DNA of 64,000 bases, taken from contig JUEB01000026.1 in assembly GCA_000802095.1 (NCBI GenBank), positions 248,001 to 312,000 of the forward strand, given 5' to 3'. Positions 35,926 through 44,792 of this stretch are shown here, piece by piece; the stretch's first letter is position 1, and each line of letters begins with the position of its first letter. Source of the DNA: Peptococcaceae bacterium BICA1-7 (GTDB lineage: Bacteria > Bacillota > Desulfotomaculia > Desulfotomaculales > Desulfocucumaceae). The notes below the pieces were generated by a model. That model was not told where the DNA came from and did not search any database. It saw only the letters and a list, made by a program, of their open reading frames with translations. Made by a program: the position numbers and the translations under genes.

Positions 35926-37941
35926 TTAGTAACCCTGACAAAGGGCGGCTTCCAGGTCATCAGCGGTCTTCAAGTGGACACCGAGCTTCCAGGTGCGGTA
36001 TTCCAGCGCGCTAAGCATCTTCTTGGCAGCCAGGGCGGGATCCATTTCGAAGATGAAGTATCCGCCGTAAACATCGCCGGCAACCTGGGTGACTATGGAG
36101 TAAATAAGGTCGCTGCCTTCCAGAGGAGGCATTGCGCCAACGTGCACCGGCATGCCCATGGCCACACACCAGCAGCCGATGGAGACGGCCTTGCCGCTCA
36201 TGGCCTCAGGCGCCGAGGCTACCCAGGGAACCTTCGGTGTGTCAACACCCAGCTCATTTGCCATATCCATCAAGAGGTCCGAGCAGCGGGTATTGTCCAC
36301 GCAGGAACCCATGTGGAATATGGGAGGCAGAGGGGTGCTCAGGCTGGACTTCTCGCTGAGCCTGGCCAGGAACTTCTTCAGGCCGGGGCCTGCTTTTTCC
36401 ACAGCCTCGGGGGACAGGAGTCCCATCTTGGCGCAGCCCTGCATTACGCAGCCTGTGCCGATAACAAAGACGTCATTTTTGATCAGCTCTTCGGCAATGG
36501 TCAGATGGCTGTCATCCTGGGGCCTCTTCAGGTTGTTGCAGCCGGCCAGCAGCGCCACACCTTTTATTTCCCCTGCCACTATGGCATCGGTAAGGGCCTT
36601 GACAGGCTTCTCGGGGCTTACCGAACTAAACAGGTCGTACAGGGCCTCAAGGCTCCAGCCTGCCACAACCTTATTGACAACCTTGGGAATGTGCACTTTT
36701 TGCGGGTCTCTCAGTTTGAAAGCGTCTATAGCAAGTCGAACAGCGGTTTTGGCGTTGTTCAGGGCATTGGTGGTCTGGAAGTCTAAATGATAGGAGCCGG
36801 GAATCTTTACAATGGGCGAAGTGGTAACTATTCTAGTATGGAAGCACTCTGCCGCAGTGCGGATGGCCGGCATAATGCACTGCACGTCCACCACCATGGC
36901 GTCAATGGCGCCGGTGGCGATGGCATATTCCTGGGAAGCAAAGGAAGTTACCAGGGGAACACCGTGGCGCATGAGCACCTCATTACCGGTGCAGCAGATG
37001 CCCATCAGCTTGACTCCCTTGGCTCCTGCAGCCTTGGCCTCTCCTTCCAGCTCCTTGGCGGCCTGGACGATAATCTCGGAGAGAATGGGGTTGTGGCCAT
37101 GCAGCACCAGGTTTACACTGTCAGGGTCGATAACACCAAAGTTGGCCTCGCTAACTACAGGCTTGGGTGTTCCAAAAATGATGTCGGACAGGTCTGTGCC
37201 GACGTGCATCCCCACATAGTCGCCCAGGGCAACCCGCAGGGCGGCGAATATGATATTGACCGGGTCGTTGTCCATGCCCACATGGGCCTGGGTGACCAGC
37301 TCGGAGATAACATTGTAGATACCGCTGGGCATAATGTCGTGGGTGCGGAATTTCTCAATCCGTCCCTTGGTGGCGGTGGTGTTAACCCAGGTTGACTCGC
37401 CGAATCCCTTCAGGCGGCTGTATTCTTCCAGTGCGGCCTTGGCCACATCGTGGGCTATTTCCATATCGCTGCGGCCTTCGGTGGCAACGCCTATTCTCTT
37501 GGCTACCTTGTACAGTTTGGCCGGGTCTTTGATACCATAGTCCGGAGCATGGCCCTCGGAGGCCTCGTAAAGGGTATGGGCCATATGGCTGGCGTGCTCA
37601 CTGTGGGAAGCCGCGCCGGTGAGAAGCATAAGTCCGGTGCTGCGGGCTGCGATTGTCCAGTGAGAGGCGCCGCAGATACCCTTGCTGCCGGGACCCTCAT
37701 CAGCTTTAATGCGGCAGGGGCCCATCATGCAGAAACGGCAGCAGATGCCTTTATAGCCGAATTGACACTGGGGCTGCTGTGCCACCGCCCGGTCAAAGGC
37801 TGTAATCATGCCCCGCTCCTTGGCGATGTCGATCATCTCAAGGACGCCGGGGTCAACTGTGCGTTTAACAGACTTCGGATCGACAACTCTGGGTGCCGCC
37901 GAAGGCCTGCAGGTATGATTGGGATCACTAAACCTTGGCAT
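35926..37941 (-). CDS. acsA: Carbon monoxide dehydrogenase catalytic subunit
   Basis: A 671-residue Ni-CODH that interconverts CO2 and CO. The N-terminal CQFGYKGICCRFCMMGPCRI carries the B- and D-cluster cysteines. C-cluster ligand regions are HMGSCVDNTRC, LAGCNN and GTGCVMQGC. AAGGAGG stands before the ATG. It follows cooC2 and precedes acsB in the operon. Confidence 0.97.
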   Translation of the reverse strand: MPRFSDPNHTCRPSAAPRVVDPKSVKRTVDPGVLEMIDIAKERGMITAFDRAVAQQPQCQFGYKGICCRFCMMGPCRIKADEGPGSKGICGASHWTIAARSTGLMLLTGAASHSEHASHMAHTLYEASEGHAPDYGIKDPAKLYKVAKRIGVATEGRSDMEIAHDVAKAALEEYSRLKGFGESTWVNTTATKGRIEKFRTHDIMPSGIYNVISELVTQAHVGMDNDPVNIIFAALRVALGDYVGMHVGTDLSDIIFGTPKPVVSEANFGVIDPDSVNLVLHGHNPILSEIIVQAAKELEGEAKAAGAKGVKLMGICCTGNEVLMRHGVPLVTSFASQEYAIATGAIDAMVVDVQCIMPAIRTAAECFHTRIVTTSPIVKIPGSYHLDFQTTNALNNAKTAVRLAIDAFKLRDPQKVHIPKVVNKVVAGWSLEALYDLFSSVSPEKPVKALTDAIVAGEIKGVALLAGCNNLKRPQDDSHLTIAEELIKNDVFVIGTGCVMQGCAKMGLLSPEAVEKAGPGLKKFLARLSEKSSLSTPLPPIFHMGSCVDNTRCSDLLMDMANELGVDTPKVPWVASAPEAMSGKAVSIGCWCVAMGMPVHVGAMPPLEGSDLIYSIVTQVAGDVYGGYFIFEMDPALAAKKMLSALEYRTWKLGVHLKTADDLEAALCQGY

Positions 37942-38053
37942 TTTTTAACCTCCTTAAGTAGAAAATTCAAAAACTAACCGGTCAAATAATCAGACGGTCA
38001 ATATTCTTTTGTAAACCGTCTTTAGAAAATCTGACCCCCCTCCCATTCTCCGC

Positions 38054-38821
38054 TTAAAAACCACCTACCTCTCCCAAAATCTTTTCCCGGACATCCCTCA
38101 TCCCTTCCAGCAAATCAAGCGCTGCCTTCGGAGACTCAGGGTCCATGGAGTTTTCCCATATGTCATTGTTAAAACTGATAAAACCCAGCACCTCTCCGGG
38201 CTGGAAACTTTTTTCTATAAATTCTCTCTCTTTTTCAGAACGTATTTTGTTGCCCACTATCCTGATACGTTCTATACCCAATTCAGATGCCATCTTTTTA
38301 ACATTGACGGCGGTATTGACGCTGTTGCGGCTGGGTTCCACCACCACCAGCATCATGTCCACGCCTCTGGAGGTACCCCTGGACAGATGTTCTATACCTG
38401 CCCCCATGTCCATAATGACAACCTCGTTCTTATCCAGCAGGAGCAAAGAAACTAAAGCCTGAAGAAAGGTGTTTTCCCTGCAGTAACACTGGGATCCTCC
38501 CTTTTTAATATCCCCCATGCGCATAAACATGATATTCCCGTGCCTATAGCTGAATTCTTCAAGCACTTGATCGTCAATGGTGGGATTAAGAGCATAGAAG
38601 GCACCGCCCCCGCTCACCGATCTGATCTGCTCACCCATCTCAACCACCGGCTTTATGTGGGCAGACATTTTGGCGGGGATACCTATTGCCGCCGCAAGGC
38701 AGGCATCAGGATCCCCGTCAATTGCATAAACGGTTTGATGAGTTTCCGAAAATGATTTGATCAGGGCCGAGGCAATGGTTGTCTTGCCAACTCCGCCTTT
38801 TCCTGAAACAGCTATTTTCAC
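38054..38821 (-). CDS. cooC: CooC-type nickel-insertion ATPase (CooC2)
   Basis: A 255-residue paralog of the cooC product at 31163-31921. It begins MKIAVSGKGGVGKTT (deviant Walker A), and has the CxC motif in SQCYCREN and Walker B in VVIMDMGAG. I use GTG 38821, with GGGGTGAT upstream; GTG 38830 adds three residues. It heads the acs operon, 112 bases before acsA. Direct placement before acsA suggests nickel loading of CODH. Confidence 0.92.
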   Translation of the reverse strand: MKIAVSGKGGVGKTTIASALIKSFSETHQTVYAIDGDPDACLAAAIGIPAKMSAHIKPVVEMGEQIRSVSGGGAFYALNPTIDDQVLEEFSYRHGNIMFMRMGDIKKGGSQCYCRENTFLQALVSLLLLDKNEVVIMDMGAGIEHLSRGTSRGVDMMLVVVEPSRNSVNTAVNVKKMASELGIERIRIVGNKIRSEKEREFIEKSFQPGEVLGFISFNNDIWENSMDPESPKAALDLLEGMRDVREKILGEVGGF

Positions 38822-38830
38822 GTAAATCAC

Positions 38831-39092
38831 CCCGATTTGTATTAAATTAGTTATTGCGAATCGCTGCAGCGTGAAAAAGCAAAAAGAATGGACAAAGTCT
38901 ACCTTTCTACAAGTAAGAGAAAAATTCCTCCTCTTTATTTATTCTTAAGTTTATAAAATTTTGATTAAGATTTCGACGATATAAAGGGAAAATCCTTTTC
39001 TCAAAAAAATATTTTGAACCTATGCAAATAAAGTTCAAAATAATCTCAATAAATAAAAATATTTTAAAGCCGGATACACCTCCCCGGTGCCT
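38831..39092 (-). promoter_or_regulatory. Region upstream of the acs operon with an inverted repeat
   Basis: This 262-base AT-rich gap must hold the acs operon promoter, but I found no hexamer pair I trust. ATTTTGAAC (39011-39019) and GTTCAAAAT (39033-39041) form a perfect 9-bp inverted repeat, followed on the minus strand by ATTTTTTTG. That is either a weak terminator for the gene at 39093-40241 or an operator. Confidence 0.45.
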
Positions 39093-40241
39093 TTAGGTAA
39101 AGAAAAGAAATCTTTTTTTAAGTATTCTGTATTCAGCCACCAGTGCGGCTATAAACAGTATACCCCCAAGCAGGCCTAAAACTTTCATGACGGTAATAAT
39201 TGTGCTTAGCTGGCTTATCTTATTGTCTCTCTGGGCTATCTGGTCCTCCACCGACTGTTTGTCCCTGGTTATCCTGGCCTTTTCCTCCTGTACCATTATT
39301 TTTTCATTTTCTATCCTGGCCCTCTCTTCTATTAAATCAGCGTATGCATAGCTTAAATCATTAATCCTTTTCTGCTGCATAAAAGTTTCGGTCCTGTCCG
39401 GTCCTGCCTTTAAGGCATTCCACATAACCAACCCCCTGGCGTTGGGCATATTAATGCCATACAGGTACCCCAGCGTAGGGGCCAGATCCTTCAGGCACAC
39501 CGGGGGAAGTTTTGTACCGGCAAGAAAGTCTATTCCTTTTATGATCATGGGGGGCTTTCCTGTGGTTCCTGTCACTACCAGCAGGCTTTCTTCGTAGACT
39601 CCATTTATATGAAGCTGCTTAAATAGCCTCCCCACCTCGTTGTCTGCCGCAGTCACTGACTCAAGGTAGGCTCTGGAGGTGGTGCCGGTCAGGGCCTTTT
39701 CCTTTCCGGGGCCAGCCAGGACGACCACTGTTAAGAATAGTTTATCATCTTTTATTACCTCAACCGCCCTGTCCACCACTTCACTGTCATCTTTGAAGGG
39801 CCCCGTCAGTTTATGGCTGATTCCTTCCGCGGCCCGTGAAAACCTGCCAGTACCATCTACAAGAGCTGTCTTGACACCTTTTTTTTCAAGGCTGGTCAGA
39901 AGGGTGCCCCCCAGGGGACCTCCGGCGCTGCTTTCCACTGGCAGGTCAACTCCACTTAGAAGTGAATAAAACCTGGACTCCGGACTGTCAGGAGGCATTA
40001 CACCCACCCTGTCGGCCATAGCTCCGGCCAGGCCAAGCCCGCTAATATTAGGCGTCACACCGGTACTTACAGATTCAGCCTGCAGTCCATCAACAACTAT
40101 TAAAATCAGCTGCCGGGATACCCGGGGCGGGTCGGCATTTTGTTCATCCGCCCCCTGGGGCTGGGCCGCGGCCTCTGCAGACAGGCCCACTGCCAAAAAC
40201 AGCAGTATAAAAATCCATTTTATTTCTTTTATGAAAGCCAC
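39093..40241 (-). CDS. Secreted, membrane-anchored alkaline-phosphatase-fold protein
   Basis: A 382-residue protein. A signal peptide (IKWIFILLFLAVGLSAEAAA) is followed by an alkaline-phosphatase/sulfatase-like fold: ILIVVDGLQAESV, VTPNISGLGLAG, PDSPESRFYSLLSG and LKDLAPTLGYLYGINMPNARG. A coiled coil of about 60 residues (YADLIEERARIENEKI) and a C-terminal transmembrane helix (VLGLLGGILFIAALVAEY) follow. The nucleophile Thr/Ser expected after VVDG is not clear, and the usual metal site DHG is replaced by GTTGKP, so activity is doubtful. It may be an inactive envelope protein. Unlinked in function to the acs genes. Confidence 0.65.
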   Translation of the reverse strand: MAFIKEIKWIFILLFLAVGLSAEAAAQPQGADEQNADPPRVSRQLILIVVDGLQAESVSTGVTPNISGLGLAGAMADRVGVMPPDSPESRFYSLLSGVDLPVESSAGGPLGGTLLTSLEKKGVKTALVDGTGRFSRAAEGISHKLTGPFKDDSEVVDRAVEVIKDDKLFLTVVVLAGPGKEKALTGTTSRAYLESVTAADNEVGRLFKQLHINGVYEESLLVVTGTTGKPPMIIKGIDFLAGTKLPPVCLKDLAPTLGYLYGINMPNARGLVMWNALKAGPDRTETFMQQKRINDLSYAYADLIEERARIENEKIMVQEEKARITRDKQSVEDQIAQRDNKISQLSTIITVMKVLGLLGGILFIAALVAEYRILKKRFLFFT

Positions 40242-40394
40242 ATCATCACCTCCCCATTATTTACTATTAATACTATAATGTGGAGGACTCTCATTTATTA
40301 CCGATTTCATCATTAATTTATTATTAATGTATATAAATGCACAGCTTCCGGTAATAATAGTACCACTCCGCTTTGGTGAGTTCTATCTCTCCCG

Positions 40395-40422
40395 GTCCAG
40401 CCAACAAGCTGGACATTTTTTT
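40395..40422 (+). terminator. Intrinsic terminator on the plus strand with no gene upstream
   Basis: GTCCAGC and GCTGGAC form a 7-bp stem with loop CAACAA and are followed by ATTTTTTTG. Upstream on this strand lies only a 150-base gap with a TATAAT at 40274-40279. Confidence 0.75.
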
Positions 40423-40427
40423 GTTTC

Positions 40428-40456
40428 TTGCCAGGGCCATTTGGTTCTGGTATAAT
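40428..40456 (+). promoter_or_regulatory. Promoter of tRNA-Pro
   Basis: TTGCCA and TATAAT are separated by 17 bases and lie 15 bases before the tRNA. Confidence 0.75.
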
Positions 40457-40471
40457 TGTGTCTGCGGCTAA

Positions 40472-40546
40472 CGGGATGTAGCGCAGTTTGGCTAGCGCGC
40501 CTGCCTTGGGAGCAGGAGGCCGGGGGTTCAAATCCCTCCATCCCGA
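40472..40546 (+). tRNA. tRNA-Pro (anticodon TGG)
   Basis: A complete cloverleaf. The acceptor stem CGGGATG pairs with CATCCCG, the anticodon arm is CCTGC-CTTGGGA-GCAGG with anticodon TGG, and the T arm holds GGTTCAAATCC. The discriminator A is followed by an encoded CCA (40547-40549). Confidence 0.95.
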
Positions 40547-40586
40547 CCAGCATAACAGCAGCGTAACTCTGATTAATTAAAATTAC

Positions 40587-40617
40587 AAAAACCCTGCAAA
40601 AAATAGCAGGGTTTTCT
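40587..40617 (+). terminator. Terminator of tRNA-Pro
   Basis: AAAACCCTGC and GCAGGGTTTT form a 10-bp stem, followed by CTTCATTTTTG. Confidence 0.8.
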
Positions 40618-40695
40618 TCATTTTTGTATTATACTTAAGAGACATACCGCCTGTCAGGGTGAGTATTACTCTATACACCTTGAAGGGAAAATAAA

Positions 40696-41865
40696 TTGTT
40701 GTCAGAACAGGCAAGGCCCAGGCAGGGCGGCACAATACTGAAGGTTTTTATCTTTTTTTACTTTTCCAGCGTGGGGCTGTTTCTTCCCTATCTTCCCCTG
40801 GTATTTAGGGGCATGGGCCTCACCAGCTGGCAGATAGGTATACTTTTTTCGCTGGGGCCACTGGTTACTGTTGCCGTGCAGCCACTGTGGGGCTATATCA
40901 GTGATCGCTTTAAAACAGTTAAAAGAATAATTATCGGCCAGCTGACTGTAATAACTTCTCTTTCACTATTTGTTTTTCATATATCATCCTTTGAACTTCT
41001 TCTGTCGGCTATTTTTTTATTTAATGTTTTTTGCTTTCCAATAATTCCTCTTACCGACAGCCTGACCCTGGCCACGGCCAGCAAAGCCGGTCGTCATTAC
41101 GGAAAATTCAGACTCTGGGGCTCCCTGGGGTTTGCCTTAAGCGCGCTGCTTTTTGGCTTTTTCTTCAGGAGCCATGGGCTGGAAGCCTTTTCACTCTGCT
41201 ATTTCATCCTTCTTTTTCTCTGCCTGATCATAAGCTTTTTCCTCGGTGATGCCAGTTACATAGGAAGAAAGGCAAATGCTTCAGATATAAAGCAGCTTTT
41301 AACAAACCGCCGGATAATAGTCTTTTTACTGCTAACAGCTCTCCTCAGTTCATCAAACAGGGCCAATGACTCCTTTATGGGCATCTTCATCAGGCAGATG
41401 GGCGGGGGATCTGAAATAGTTGGCTACGCCTGGACAGTGGCAGCTTTAAGTGAGGTCCCGGTGATGATCATCTGCGGCTCTCTCTTTGCCAGATTTTCAG
41501 AGCTAAGGCTCCTTTCTGCGGCAGCCCTCGTATTCTTCATACGCTGGGCACTTTTCTTTACCGTAACCGATCCCAGGCTGGTTGTGCCCATCCAGCTGGT
41601 ACACGGGGTATCCTTCGGCCTGTTGTTCCTCTGTTCGGTCAGTTATATCACCAGAATGGTTCCGGACCGGCTCAGATCCAGCGGCCAGGGTCTGCTCTCG
41701 GCTTTTATTGGCGGTATAGCCGGGATAGTCGGGTCCACCCTTGGAGGCGTGATTATGTCCAGCCTGGGCCCCAGATATCTGTATGCTTCCTGCGCCGCTA
41801 TAGCTCTGGCTGCCTTCTTTTTCTACCTGCACCTGGACAGGGTGGCATCAAGATCAGTTAAATAG
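40696..41865 (+). CDS. MFS transporter (LacY/MFS_1-like)
   Basis: A 389-residue, 12-helix major facilitator. It opens with FIFFYFSSVGLFLPYLPLVF and has the loop motif GYISDRFKTVKR between helices 2 and 3. The second half repeats the pattern (GLLFLCSVSYITRMVPDRLR). It belongs to the MFS_1-like/nucleoside or phenylpropionate permease group; substrate unknown. TTG start at 40696 (or 40699) after GAAGGG. It is single and follows tRNA-Pro. Confidence 0.8.
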   Translation: MLSEQARPRQGGTILKVFIFFYFSSVGLFLPYLPLVFRGMGLTSWQIGILFSLGPLVTVAVQPLWGYISDRFKTVKRIIIGQLTVITSLSLFVFHISSFELLLSAIFLFNVFCFPIIPLTDSLTLATASKAGRHYGKFRLWGSLGFALSALLFGFFFRSHGLEAFSLCYFILLFLCLIISFFLGDASYIGRKANASDIKQLLTNRRIIVFLLLTALLSSSNRANDSFMGIFIRQMGGGSEIVGYAWTVAALSEVPVMIICGSLFARFSELRLLSAAALVFFIRWALFFTVTDPRLVVPIQLVHGVSFGLLFLCSVSYITRMVPDRLRSSGQGLLSAFIGGIAGIVGSTLGGVIMSSLGPRYLYASCAAIALAAFFFYLHLDRVASRSVK

Positions 41866-41905
41866 ATAGCCATTGCCGGCATAGATTTGGATTACACTTA
41901 TATTG

Positions 41906-42787
41906 CTATTCAAACAGCTCTGTACTGAAATACTTTTCTCCACTGTCAGGGAAAATGACCACTATGTTGCCTCTCTCCACCTTTTTACTGTAGCATATAG
42001 CTCCCCATAGGGCAGCCCCGGAGGAAATCCCGGCGGTAATGCCCTCCCTTACATATAAGCTCCTGGCCAGAACGAAGGCCTCATCATCAGGCACATCCAG
42101 CTTGCAGTCAATTATGGAGTCATCATAAATAGGAGGCTTGTAGGCCACCATGTTTCTCAGTCCCTGAATCCTTGTACCCGGTGAGGGCTCAACCCCCACT
42201 ATATGAATGTCCGGATTATAAGCTTTAAGCCTTTTCCCGGCTCCGGTCAGGGTGCCCCCGGTGCCGACACCGGCCACAAAGGCTGTTATTCCGGGCACAT
42301 CCTCTATTATCTCACTCCCGGTGGTTTCAAAATGGGCCCTTGGATTGGCCGGGTTGGCGAATTGATCAGGCATGAAATAATTCTGGTCCTCCTGTGCCAT
42401 TTTCCGTGCCACCTCAATAGACCCGTTGGTCCCTTTTGCCGCTTCAGTAAGTATTACTCCGGCCCCGTAAGCCTTCAAGAGCTTAACTCTTTCCACGCTG
42501 GCGTTTTCAGGCATCACCGCAATAAACCTGTATCCCTTTACAGCCGATATCATAGCCAGGGCTATGCCGGTGTTTCCGCTGGTGGCCTCGATTATAACCC
42601 TCCCGGCCCCCAAACGGCCTTCCCTCTCGGCAGTTTCCAGCAGATACCGGGCCGTCCTGTCCTTTACCGACCCGCCCGGGTTATAGCCCTCCAGCTTGGC
42701 GTAGATCTTTACATGGGCACTTCCGTACGTTTTAAGCTGTACGACCGGCGTGCCTCCTATTGTCTCTAAAATATTGCCAAATAACAT
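41906..42787 (-). CDS. cysK: Cysteine synthase (O-acetylserine sulfhydrylase), PLP-dependent
   Basis: A 293-residue fold-type II PLP enzyme that makes cysteine from O-acetylserine and sulfide. The PLP lysine is in GGSVKDRTAR, the substrate loop is EATSGNTGIALAM, and the phosphate loop GVGTGGTLTG is intact. It is slightly shorter than usual, so CysM is also possible. It has its own promoter. With the homocysteine operon at 49 kb it shows direct sulfide assimilation. Confidence 0.92.
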   Translation of the reverse strand: MLFGNILETIGGTPVVQLKTYGSAHVKIYAKLEGYNPGGSVKDRTARYLLETAEREGRLGAGRVIIEATSGNTGIALAMISAVKGYRFIAVMPENASVERVKLLKAYGAGVILTEAAKGTNGSIEVARKMAQEDQNYFMPDQFANPANPRAHFETTGSEIIEDVPGITAFVAGVGTGGTLTGAGKRLKAYNPDIHIVGVEPSPGTRIQGLRNMVAYKPPIYDDSIIDCKLDVPDDEAFVLARSLYVREGITAGISSGAALWGAICYSKKVERGNIVVIFPDSGEKYFSTELFE

Positions 42788-42819
42788 ACTTAAAACCTTT
42801 TCCCTTCATATTGACTGAT

Positions 42820-42848
42820 TATCTAATTGCATAAAAACAATTTCTCAA
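42820..42848 (-). promoter_or_regulatory. Sigma-A-type promoter of the cysteine synthase gene
   Basis: On the minus strand TTGAGA and TAGATA are 17 bases apart, about 35 bases before the ATG. Confidence 0.5.
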
Positions 42849-42910
42849 TAAAACATACACCCTCATTTAACAAAAGTAAACATCCGGAATGGCACAATGG
42901 CTATTATTTA

Positions 42911-43930
42911 TTATTTTCCAAAGGGACAGTGGGGGTATCCGCACTCCGGGCAGCCCGCACAAAGGCCCCCATGTCCCATTTGGGCAAAATCCCCCCTGCT
43001 TAATGACTCACCGGCCAGCACCCGGGGCAGCACCAGGTCAAAAACAGTAATTTTGAAAAACATAGCGCAGGCCGGCAGCCCCATCACCGGTACCCCTTCG
43101 AGATAGGCCATCATGAACATGGAGCCGGGAAGAACAGGGACTCCGTAAACAACTACTTGCGCACCGGACTCCCGTATGGCAGAGGGGGTCACATCGTCCG
43201 GGTCCACCGACATCCCTCCGGTAATCAGAACCAGACCGGCCCCTTTACCGATCATCTCCCTTATCTTATTCCTTATCTGATCGACTTGGTCGGGAAGTAC
43301 CTCCTGAAAAACTACTTCGCAGCCGTAGCCGGTTAATTTCTCTTTCAATACCGGGCTGAAACGATCTTCTATCCTGCCGTGATACACCTCATTACCGGTT
43401 GTTATCAGCCCCACCTTTAGTGGCCTTATTTCTTTTACCTCCAGCAGGGGCCCCTGAAGGCGGCACAGCTGCTCGGCCTGATCTATTTTCCCCTTATCAA
43501 TAATCAGAGGTATTACCCTTGTGCCCGCAAGAATCTTTCCCTCTTCAACCACACTGTTATTGTGCAAAGTGGACAGTATCACCTGATTTATGCTGTTTAA
43601 CAGGGTCAGTCCCTTAATGTCAACCTTCAAGAGACCCCTGTGAAGGGCTAGAAAATTAACCTTACCCTCCACCGGATCACTGCAGGCTATTCCTTTACCC
43701 TTCACGGCCCTGGCAATTCTATTTGCGGCTTCATTTTCATGGAGGCTGTGCGGCGGGCAATCCCATATATAAATATGATCCTTTCCCAGTTCAAGCAAGG
43801 GCTTAACATCCTCCGGCCTGATCACATGTCCTTTTCTAAAGGCAGGACCCTTAAACTCCCCGGGCACTATCCTGGTTATATCATGGCAGAGCACTTTTCC
43901 CACCGCATCCTGAACCTTAATTTTTCGCAA
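42911..43930 (-). CDS. MoeA/MogA-like molybdopterin-binding protein
   Basis: A 339-residue protein of the molybdopterin-binding family found with selenium-dependent hydroxylase genes. It has a MoeA-type N-terminal region (VGKVLCHDITRI), a MoCF-fold domain (GLITTGNEVYHGRI, LVLITGGMSVDPDDVT), and a Cys-rich tail CAGCPECGYPHC that may hold a metal. It probably takes part in maturing the molybdenum cofactor of selenium-dependent hydroxylases. It overlaps yqeB by 14 bases and ends the four-gene cluster. Confidence 0.85.
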   Translation of the reverse strand: MRKIKVQDAVGKVLCHDITRIVPGEFKGPAFRKGHVIRPEDVKPLLELGKDHIYIWDCPPHSLHENEAANRIARAVKGKGIACSDPVEGKVNFLALHRGLLKVDIKGLTLLNSINQVILSTLHNNSVVEEGKILAGTRVIPLIIDKGKIDQAEQLCRLQGPLLEVKEIRPLKVGLITTGNEVYHGRIEDRFSPVLKEKLTGYGCEVVFQEVLPDQVDQIRNKIREMIGKGAGLVLITGGMSVDPDDVTPSAIRESGAQVVVYGVPVLPGSMFMMAYLEGVPVMGLPACAMFFKITVFDLVLPRVLAGESLSRGDFAQMGHGGLCAGCPECGYPHCPFGK

Positions 43931-44792
43931 AAAGACTTCCTCCTTTTAGGTGGGCCTCAAGACTTTTTTCATCTGGGGGAGTGCCTCTTCCACCCATGTA
44001 CACCGCAGTCAGCCACATTACGGCCTCAACCACACCCCCGGCCACGGCCCTGGACTTGTCTGAAATTGTAAAGCAGTTTTCTCTGCGGCAGCGTGGGTCT
44101 ATATCTCCCACTTTCATCCCTTCCACCGCCTCTAGCCCGCTCTTTAAAAGTCCCCTGACAACCCCGGACAAAGGCGCTACCAGGTTGCGTCCCCCTACTG
44201 TGCCGATTATATCACCTTTTTCCACCGGGTCTCCTATATCCTTAAATGTGGTCATTATGCCCTTCCCCGGCGAGCGGATCACCCTTTCCACGCCATAGCC
44301 CCCAATTTTCCCAGGCGCTCCAGTGTTGGTGGCGGCTGATCCACTTAAAATAACCCTTCCCAGATCATGGCCACGGCATGTCTCCACCACTGCGTGAACA
44401 TCCTCCCCCGCCGTGAAGCCTGGGCCCAGGCCAATAACCACCGGGGCCTCATCAATTGCCGTACCAAGGTTTCTCTTGGCCATAACGGCATCCACCACCA
44501 CGTCCGGCCTTAATTGCCCTATAGAAAGCCACAGCGGATCAATTATTACAGGCACCCTTCCAGAGTTTGCCGCCTCTACCGCCTTTTCCGGATCATGGGT
44601 AAACACCGCGGTTACTCCATCAACCGTATGGACTCCGCTGTATACCGCCTGTGCAAAGCAAACGGCCCTTCTTATAGAGTCAGGATCCGGCTTTTCCAGC
44701 ATGATTACCCGAAAGCCGCATCTGAAAAGCCTGTGCGCAGTACCCGTAGCCAGGTCTCCCGCTCCTTTTATAATGACCAGCTTTTTCTTCAC
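43917..44792 (-). CDS. yqeB: Selenium-dependent molybdenum hydroxylase system protein YqeB (EF2563 type)
   Basis: A 291-residue protein with a Rossmann-like start IIKGAGDLATGTAHRLF and family segments SGVHTVDGV, VIGLGPGFTAGEDVH, GSAATNTGAPG and DIIGTVGG. YqeB is a marker of the selenium-dependent molybdenum hydroxylase trait; it is thought to act in handling the labile selenium of the cofactor. Its start overlaps the end of mocA by 4 bases. Confidence 0.92.
   Translation of the reverse strand: MKKKLVIIKGAGDLATGTAHRLFRCGFRVIMLEKPDPDSIRRAVCFAQAVYSGVHTVDGVTAVFTHDPEKAVEAANSGRVPVIIDPLWLSIGQLRPDVVVDAVMAKRNLGTAIDEAPVVIGLGPGFTAGEDVHAVVETCRGHDLGRVILSGSAATNTGAPGKIGGYGVERVIRSPGKGIMTTFKDIGDPVEKGDIIGTVGGRNLVAPLSGVVRGLLKSGLEAVEGMKVGDIDPRCRRENCFTISDKSRAVAGGVVEAVMWLTAVYMGGRGTPPDEKSLEAHLKGGSLFAKN

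Noticed and set aside
40360-40422. T-box-like leader before tRNA-Pro
   Set aside because: The GTACCACTCC and terminator pattern is suggestive, but the T-box core motifs are missing and the next gene is a tRNA with its own promoter.
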